The position numbers and the translations under genes were made by a program. A stretch of DNA of 37,713 nt, from positions 1 through 37,713 of the forward strand of contig JAJZCL010000007.1 in assembly GCA_021846165.1 (NCBI GenBank). Reading direction: 5' to 3'. This document shows, one piece after another, positions 33,576 through 37,713 of the stretch. The stretch comes from Bacillota bacterium. GTDB taxonomy: Bacteria > Bacillota > Bacilli > Alicyclobacillales > SLC66. The stretch's first letter is position 1; every line of letters starts with the position of its first letter. The notes below the pieces were generated by a model. That model saw only the letters and a list, made by a program, of their open reading frames with translations, did not search any database and was not told the origin of the DNA.

Positions 33576-33619
33576 AGCGGCGACTGCGTCGCATAAAAAG
33601 GCGCGACGCAGTCGCCGCT
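33576..33619. repeat. Nested 17-base inverted repeat between helicase and recA genes
   Basis: AGCGGCGACTGCGTCGC (33576-33592) and its perfect reverse complement (33603-33619) are separated by 10 bases (ATAAAAAGGC). Each arm is itself a dyad: GCGAC-TGC-GTCGC at 33580-33592 and GCGAC-GCA-GTCGC at 33603-33615. There is no T-run after either arm, so it is not a standard terminator, though the RNA could form a very stable hairpin. It might instead be a double operator or a repeated genomic element. The nearest gene downstream is recA. Confidence 0.8.
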
Positions 33620-33679
33620 CTGCTTCGTGTTGTTGCTTTGCATGCGTCCATGTAGCGTATATTTACAATTGAAAATTTA

Positions 33680-33693
33680 CGAACAGATGTTTG
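33680..33693 (+). promoter_or_regulatory. LexA/DinR SOS box at recA
   Basis: CGAACAGATGTTTG matches the Gram-positive SOS box CGAACRNRYGTTYC at 13 of 14 positions. It overlaps the putative -35 of the recA promoter, so LexA binding would block polymerase; DNA damage would release it. Confidence 0.85.
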
Positions 33694-33719
33694 TGTTTTG
33701 TCGATATTTTATGTACAAT
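33691..33719 (+). promoter_or_regulatory. recA promoter
   Basis: TTGTGT (33691-33696, weak -35) and TACAAT (33714-33719, 5/6 match to -10) with a 17-base spacer, directly after and overlapping the SOS box. The leader would be about 57 nt. Confidence 0.65.
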
Positions 33720-33782
33720 GACAGTAACGAATTGTAGGGTGAACTGGTATTAGAGATTTCCCCGTGAAAGGTGTGGGAGAAG

Positions 33783-34838
33783 TTGGCCGACCGGAAAACT
33801 GCGTTGAATTTGGCTTTAAAACAGATTGAGAAGCAGTTTGGCAAAGGTTCTATCATGATGCTGGGCGAGGCGCGGTCGTCAATGAACGTGGAGACCGTTT
33901 CGACGGGTTCGATTGCGATTGATATCGCGCTAGGGGTCGGCGGGTTTCCTAAAGGCCGCATTATTGAGATTTACGGTCCGGAATCATCCGGCAAGACCAC
34001 CGTCGCGCTGCACGCCATTGCGGAGGTGCAGCGGCTTGGCGGACAAGCCGCTTTTATCGATGCGGAACACGCCCTTGATCCGCAATACGCGCACAATCTT
34101 GGCGTCAATATCGAAGAGTTGCTGATTTCTCAACCAGACACTGGCGAACAAGCGCTGGAGATCGCCGAGGCGCTGGTGCGCAGCGGCGCGGTCGACATCA
34201 TTGTGATTGACTCTGTGGCGGCGCTGGTGCCAAAGGCGGAGATTGAAGGCGAGATGGGCGATTCCCACGTGGGACTACAAGCACGTTTAATGTCACAAGC
34301 CTTGCGTAAACTGAGTGGAGCGATCAACAAATCGAAGACGATCACGATTTTTATCAATCAGATTCGCGAAAAGGTCGGAGTGATGTTTGGCAACCCAGAA
34401 ACGACCACTGGCGGGCGTGCGCTCAAGTTTTACGCCAGTGTGCGCCTTGAGGTGCGGCGCGCCGAGTCGCTGAAGATCGGCAATGATCTGGTGGGCAATC
34501 GAACCAAAGTGAAGGTGGTCAAGAACAAGGTGGCTCCTCCCTTTAAGCAGGCAGAGGTGGACATCATGTTCGGCGAGGGGATTTCTCGGGAAGGCAGTTT
34601 AGTTGATCTCGGCACTGAACTTGAAATCATTCAAAAGAGCGGTGCATGGTACTCGTATGGCGATGAGCGGTTGGGGCAAGGCAAGGAGAACGTGAAGATT
34701 TACCTTAAAGAACACAAACAGTTAGCGGATTCGATCGAATCCAAGATCAGGGAACTGAGCCTGGCGAGTTTATCAAGCGTTCCGAATCAGACTGCTGACT
34801 TTGCGGACGATGACGCTGGCGTCGAGTTTGACGAGTAG
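33783..34838 (+). CDS. recA: DNA recombinase RecA
   Basis: RecA forms filaments on single-stranded DNA, drives strand exchange and stimulates LexA self-cleavage. Walker A GPESSGKT is at 65-72; the [30 protein letters not shown] and [19 protein letters not shown] blocks are canonical. I choose TTG 33783 (protein MADRKTALN, aligning with the B. subtilis N-terminus MSDRQAALD) with AAAGGTG 9 bases upstream; GTG 33771 overlaps this site. The 351 residues end in an acidic tail ([13 protein letters not shown]). An SOS box controls the promoter. recX follows after 31 bases with no terminator. Confidence 0.98.
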   Translation: MADRKTALNLALKQIEKQFGKGSIMMLGEARSSMNVETVSTGSIAIDIALGVGGFPKGRIIEIYGPESSGKTTVALHAIAEVQRLGGQAAFIDAEHALDPQYAHNLGVNIEELLISQPDTGEQALEIAEALVRSGAVDIIVIDSVAALVPKAEIEGEMGDSHVGLQARLMSQALRKLSGAINKSKTITIFINQIREKVGVMFGNPETTTGGRALKFYASVRLEVRRAESLKIGNDLVGNRTKVKVVKNKVAPPFKQAEVDIMFGEGISREGSLVDLGTELEIIQKSGAWYSYGDERLGQGKENVKIYLKEHKQLADSIESKIRELSLASLSSVPNQTADFADDDAGVEFDE

Positions 34839-34869
34839 TGGAAGAGTGGAGTAAGGCGAGGGCAACGGT

Positions 34870-35508
34870 TTGGAGCAGCGTGTGATTGCCATTCAACAGC
34901 ATGCCACACACCCTGAACAACGCGTCTTGCTGCTGACCGATCGGAACACGGTCGGCCCGTTTGACGCAAGTAGTTTAATTTCTTGCGGCGTTTCTGTGGG
35001 GTGTGAGTGGAATCCAGTGATTGCCGAATGCTTGGATGAAGCGGAACAGTTGTTGATTGCCAAGCGGTATGTCATGGTGTATCTAACAAATTCGCAGCGA
35101 ACGGAAGCGGAAATTCAACGGTATTTGATCAAAAAAGGAATGGCGAAGGCGATTTGCGATCGGACGGTTGAGTGGGTGCGCACGCAAGGCTGGGTTAACG
35201 ATGAAGAAGTTGGATTATACTTGATTCAGAAGGCTCAACAATCGGCATCAAAGCACAGCAAGAACCAAATGGCCGCCAAATTAATCAAGCGCGGCATCCC
35301 TGTGCGCAGTGTAGAACAGTTATTAAAAAGCGAAAATTATGACGAACTGCCCGCCGCGCGAGCGATGGCTCAAAAGAAGTGGTTGGAGATAATGCGTAAA
35401 GACCGTGAACATCCACGCGCGGTATTGGCAGGGTATCTTGCAAGGAAAGGGTTTGCGACTGCCACTGTGAAAAAAGTGCTGGCAGAATTTCAACATTTTG
35501 ATGAATAA
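34870..35508 (+). CDS. recX: RecA regulator RecX
   Basis: RecX binds RecA filaments and usually limits them. The 212-residue protein has the three-helix repeats typical of RecX: VMVYLTNSQRTEAEIQRYLIKKG near 67-90, VEWVRTQGWVNDEEVG, and QMAAKLIKRGIPVRSVEQLL, with a further copy in ARKGFATATVKKVLAEF. The start is TTG 34870 with GAGGG (34858-34862) 7 bases before it. It follows recA in what appears to be the same transcript, so SOS control probably extends to it. Confidence 0.9.
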   Translation: MEQRVIAIQQHATHPEQRVLLLTDRNTVGPFDASSLISCGVSVGCEWNPVIAECLDEAEQLLIAKRYVMVYLTNSQRTEAEIQRYLIKKGMAKAICDRTVEWVRTQGWVNDEEVGLYLIQKAQQSASKHSKNQMAAKLIKRGIPVRSVEQLLKSENYDELPAARAMAQKKWLEIMRKDREHPRAVLAGYLARKGFATATVKKVLAEFQHFDE

Positions 35509-35526
35509 TTTGAGTGCATTTAAAGG

Positions 35527-35555
35527 TTGACAGGGTTTTACAAGTATCGTACAAT
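35527..35555 (+). promoter_or_regulatory. sigma-A promoter for rny
   Basis: TTGACA (35527-35532, exact) and TACAAT (35550-35555, 5/6) with a 17-base spacer, 19 bases after recX ends. It gives a leader of about 130 nt before the rny start. Confidence 0.85.
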
Positions 35556-35562
35556 TTAATTG

Positions 35563-35691
35563 CGTATATCTGCTTTTTTTCTTGCTATTGCAGATTGATT
35601 CATTCGTTTTCGCGTGTGATCGAATGACTGTGGCAAGATTGTGAATTGGTTGATCTCGGCGTCCTTGCTTGTGAGCGGTGGCAAGGGGGCA
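35563..35691 (+). promoter_or_regulatory. rny leader with inverted repeats
   Basis: The 5' untranslated region holds a seven-pair dyad TCATTCG (35600-35606) and CGAATGA (35621-35627), and GCAAG (35633-35637) able to pair with CTTGC (35664-35668). A T-run (35574-35581) lies near its start. A structured leader before an RNase gene suggests possible autoregulation of mRNA stability; this is inference. Confidence 0.35.
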
Positions 35692-37254
35692 ATGGAGTAC
35701 GTGATAAGCTGGATTGTATTTGTTGTCGTTCTTTTGGTGGTTATCGTTGTCGTGGCCTTGGCGGTGATTTTTTGGTTTACATCGCGCGGCAAAAGTGTCG
35801 AGATATCCTTGTCCGCGGCGCGGGCGCAAGCGGAACAGATTGTCGAGGCTGCAAAACGTGAAGCTGAAAGAAAGATCAAGGAATCCGCATTAGAAGCTAA
35901 GGAAGAATCCCACCGGATTCGCAATGACGCAGAACGAGAACTTCGTGAGCGGCGATTGGAAGTGCAGAGACTAGAACGAAGGCTGCTGCAAAAGGAAGAA
36001 GCGTTGGATCGTAAGTCGGAGTCGATGGAAAGGCGCAGTGAAGCGCTTGCGTCTGAGGAACTTGCGGTAGAGGAGAAGCAGCGTCGACTGGAAGCCGCGA
36101 TGAAGGCGCAAGTATCGGAACTGGAGCGTATTTCCGGGCTCACGCAGGAACAGGCGAGAGAACAGATCCTTGCGCAGGTTGGTGCCGAGTGTCAACATGA
36201 TGCGGCAATGCTCATGAAGGAGATCGAACAACAAGCGAAAGAAGAAGCGGATCGCAAGGCGAAGGAGATTATCGCCACGGCGATTCAACGCTGCGCTGCG
36301 GATCACGTGGCTGAAACGACGGTGTCGGTGGTGTCACTGCCCAGCGATGAGATGAAGGGCAGAATCATTGGTCGTGAGGGTCGCAATATTCGTACGTTGG
36401 AGATTTTGACTGGCGTTGATTTGATTATCGACGATACGCCGGAAGCGGTGATCCTTTCCGGGTTTGATCCGATTCGCCGCGAGGTGGCAAGGATCGCTTT
36501 GGAGCGATTGGTTGCGGATGGTCGTATTCACCCTGCCCGGATCGAGGAAATGGTCGAAAAGGCTCGTCGCGACGTGGATGAACGCGTTCGCGAAGAAGGT
36601 GAGCAAGCGGTGTTTGATGTGGGCATCCACGGTATTCATCCGGATTTTGTGAAAATATTAGGGCGATTGAAGTATCGAACGAGTTATGGCCAAAATGTTT
36701 TGAAACACTCCGTTGAGGTGGCGAGTTTGGCAGGTCTGATGGCGGCGGAGTTGGGACTTGACATTGCGCTTGCGAAACGCGCTGGTCTGTTGCATGACGT
36801 GGGCAAAGCGATCACTCATGAAGTGGAAGGCTCCCATGTGGAAATTGGCGTAGATTTGGCAAAAAAATACAAAGAACACCCTGTTGTGATCAATGCGATA
36901 GCCGCTCACCACGGAGATGTCGAGTATACCTCGCCCATATCCGTTTTGGTGGGAGCGGCGGACGCGTTATCGGCAGCCCGTCCTGGAGCGCGGAGAGAAT
37001 CGCTTGACGTGTATCTGAAGCGGCTTGAGCGCTTGGAGGAGATCGCGAGTTCTTTTGAAGGCGTGGACAAGTCGTACGCGATTCAGGCAGGACGTGAAGT
37101 GCGCATTATTGTGAAACCAGAGCAAGTGGACGACGCCGAATCGGTTCGTGTGGCGCGGGAAATATCTAAACGCATCGAGAGCGAACTGGATTACCCTGGG
37201 CAAATTAAGGTCACAGTCATACGCGAGACAAGAGCAGTAGAATACGCAAAATAA
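35692..37254 (+). CDS. rny: Ribonuclease Y
   Basis: RNase Y is the main membrane-anchored endonuclease that starts mRNA decay in many Firmicutes. Order: N-terminal membrane anchor (about 2-29), a long coiled coil rich in Glu/Arg/Lys/Ala to about 190, a KH domain with [10 protein letters not shown] (223-232), and an HD domain with HD at 368-369 (LLHDVGKA). The end, [15 protein letters not shown], is identical in style to B. subtilis. ATG 35692 gives 520 residues, the family's usual length, but the purine tract AAGGGGG (35683-35689) is only 2 bases away, so the nearby GTG 35701 or the upstream GTG 35641 cannot be excluded. Confidence 0.95.
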   Translation: MEYVISWIVFVVVLLVVIVVVALAVIFWFTSRGKSVEISLSAARAQAEQIVEAAKREAERKIKESALEAKEESHRIRNDAERELRERRLEVQRLERRLLQKEEALDRKSESMERRSEALASEELAVEEKQRRLEAAMKAQVSELERISGLTQEQAREQILAQVGAECQHDAAMLMKEIEQQAKEEADRKAKEIIATAIQRCAADHVAETTVSVVSLPSDEMKGRIIGREGRNIRTLEILTGVDLIIDDTPEAVILSGFDPIRREVARIALERLVADGRIHPARIEEMVEKARRDVDERVREEGEQAVFDVGIHGIHPDFVKILGRLKYRTSYGQNVLKHSVEVASLAGLMAAELGLDIALAKRAGLLHDVGKAITHEVEGSHVEIGVDLAKKYKEHPVVINAIAAHHGDVEYTSPISVLVGAADALSAARPGARRESLDVYLKRLERLEEIASSFEGVDKSYAIQAGREVRIIVKPEQVDDAESVRVAREISKRIESELDYPGQIKVTVIRETRAVEYAK

Positions 37255-37283
37255 GGCGGCCTTTTGGCTGCCCTTATTTTTTT
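37250..37283 (+). terminator. Intrinsic terminator after rny
   Basis: AATAAGGCGGCC, loop TTTT, GGCTGCCCTTATT, then a run of T. The stem has about 12 pairs with one bulged base and one G-U pair. It starts inside the last codons of rny and includes its stop codon. Confidence 0.85.
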
Positions 37284-37295
37284 AGGGGGGATCGT

Positions 37296-37713
37296 ATGAA
37301 TATTTTGTTGATTGGCGACGTGACGGGCAAGGCGGGAATTGACATGGTGGCAGAAACGTTGAAGGTATTGCGCAAAGAAGAGCCATTGGATTTGATCGTC
37401 GCAAACGGCGAGAACGTCGCCTGGAACGGACGGGGCTTTACGGAGTCCGCCCTGGAAGGGTTGTTTGATGCGGGTGTGGACATCATCACGCTCGGCAATC
37501 ACACCTGGGATCAGAAAGAGGTGATTCACAGGCTGGAAAGTGACGAGCGCATCGTCCGACCCGCCAATTTTCACGACAGTACGCCTGGTCGAGGGTATGT
37601 GATCTGTGCTGTCGGTACCCGTAACGTGGCGATCCTGAATCTGATTGGACGCGTGTATATGGGTCTTTACGCCTGCCCGTTTCAGACGGCGGATCGCGTC
37701 CTCGCTGAGTTAA
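37296..37713 (+). CDS. ymdB: YmdB metallophosphoesterase, 3' end cut by window edge
   Basis: A calcineurin-like phosphoesterase of the TIGR00282/YmdB family; the B. subtilis enzyme hydrolyses cyclic nucleotides in vitro and affects biofilm and late gene expression. The metal-binding residues are visible: GDVTG (D8), NGEN (E39, N40) and GNHTWD (N68, H69). ATG 37296 has AGGGGGG (37284-37290) upstream. 139 codons are present out of about 265; the TAA at the last three bases is out of frame. It follows rny as in B. subtilis. Confidence 0.93.
   Translation, partial: MNILLIGDVTGKAGIDMVAETLKVLRKEEPLDLIVANGENVAWNGRGFTESALEGLFDAGVDIITLGNHTWDQKEVIHRLESDERIVRPANFHDSTPGRGYVICAVGTRNVAILNLIGRVYMGLYACPFQTADRVLAEL

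Noticed and set aside
33576-33619. Intrinsic terminator for the helicase gene
   Set aside because: The hairpin is strong, but no T-run follows on either strand, so I list it as a repeat.
35556-36143. 195-codon reverse-strand open frame rich in Ser/Arg
   Set aside because: Antisense to the RNase Y coiled coil; Ser-rich composition comes from reverse reading of Glu/Arg-rich codons.
1-37713. CRISPR arrays, insertion sequences, tRNA or rRNA genes
   Set aside because: I saw no regularly spaced direct repeats, transposase-like proteins or rRNA-like segments when reading through; coding sequence fills almost the whole window.

Overview
The window is a chromosomal segment of a spore-forming Firmicute. 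Gene order follows the Bacillus subtilis nusA-to-spoIIIE and ymfK-to-ymdB blocks, and the window carries dipicolinate synthase (dpaAB), spoIIIE, tepA and a DinR/LexA-type SOS box at recA. Moderately high G+C by eye, many TTG/GTG starts, a RimO gene and a dut gene behind mlpA fit an Alicyclobacillaceae-like or related Bacilli lineage rather than Bacillus itself; that placement is inference. I count 37 protein genes, of which the first (nusA) and last (ymdB) are cut by the window edges. I saw no rRNA, tRNA, CRISPR array, transposase or prophage gene, and no gene-free stretch longer than 300 bases.

Layout. (1) 1-7778: translation/transcription operon nusA-rnpM(ylxR)-ylxQ-infB-rbfA-nrnA-truB-ribF, tightly packed with several overlaps. 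(2) 7779-10576: rpsO, a hairpin terminator, pnp, and a second terminator. (3) 10626-13340: ylxY, mlpA and dut. (4) 13345-14076: a reverse-strand SGNH hydrolase splits the syntenic block. (5) 14299-21709: dpaA-dpaB-asd-dapG-dapA (aspartate to dihydrodipicolinate to dipicolinate, feeding spores and the lysine/diaminopimelate branch), then an RNase J, tepA and a ylzJ-like gene, closed by a terminator. (6) 21773-24262: spoIIIE. (7) 24326-26338: a small accessory segment with two unrecognised genes facing each other and a lipoprotein. (8) 26349-28623: ymfK (DUF3388), rodZ, yajQ. (9) 28753-33532: rimO-pgsA-cinA-DEAD-box helicase behind a consensus sigma-A promoter. (10) 33783-35508: recA-recX behind an SOS box. 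(11) 35692-37713: rny with its own promoter and terminator, then ymdB.

The genes work in a few themes: ribosome assembly and initiation (nusA, infB, rbfA, truB, rpsO, rimO), RNA turnover (rnpM, nrnA, pnp, RNase J, DEAD-box helicase, rny), sporulation (dpaAB, spoIIIE), the DAP pathway (asd, dapG, dapA), and DNA repair (recA, recX, dut). I see no clear new multi-gene defence or mobile system. The signals most worth a second look are the nested palindrome upstream of recA (33576-33619), the ACT plus P-loop protein YmfK, the uncharacterised 24.3-26.3 kb segment, the YlxY pseudo-deacetylase, the likely CTG start of rodZ, the RNA helicase inserted between cinA and recA, and a candidate sigma-K promoter at dpaA.
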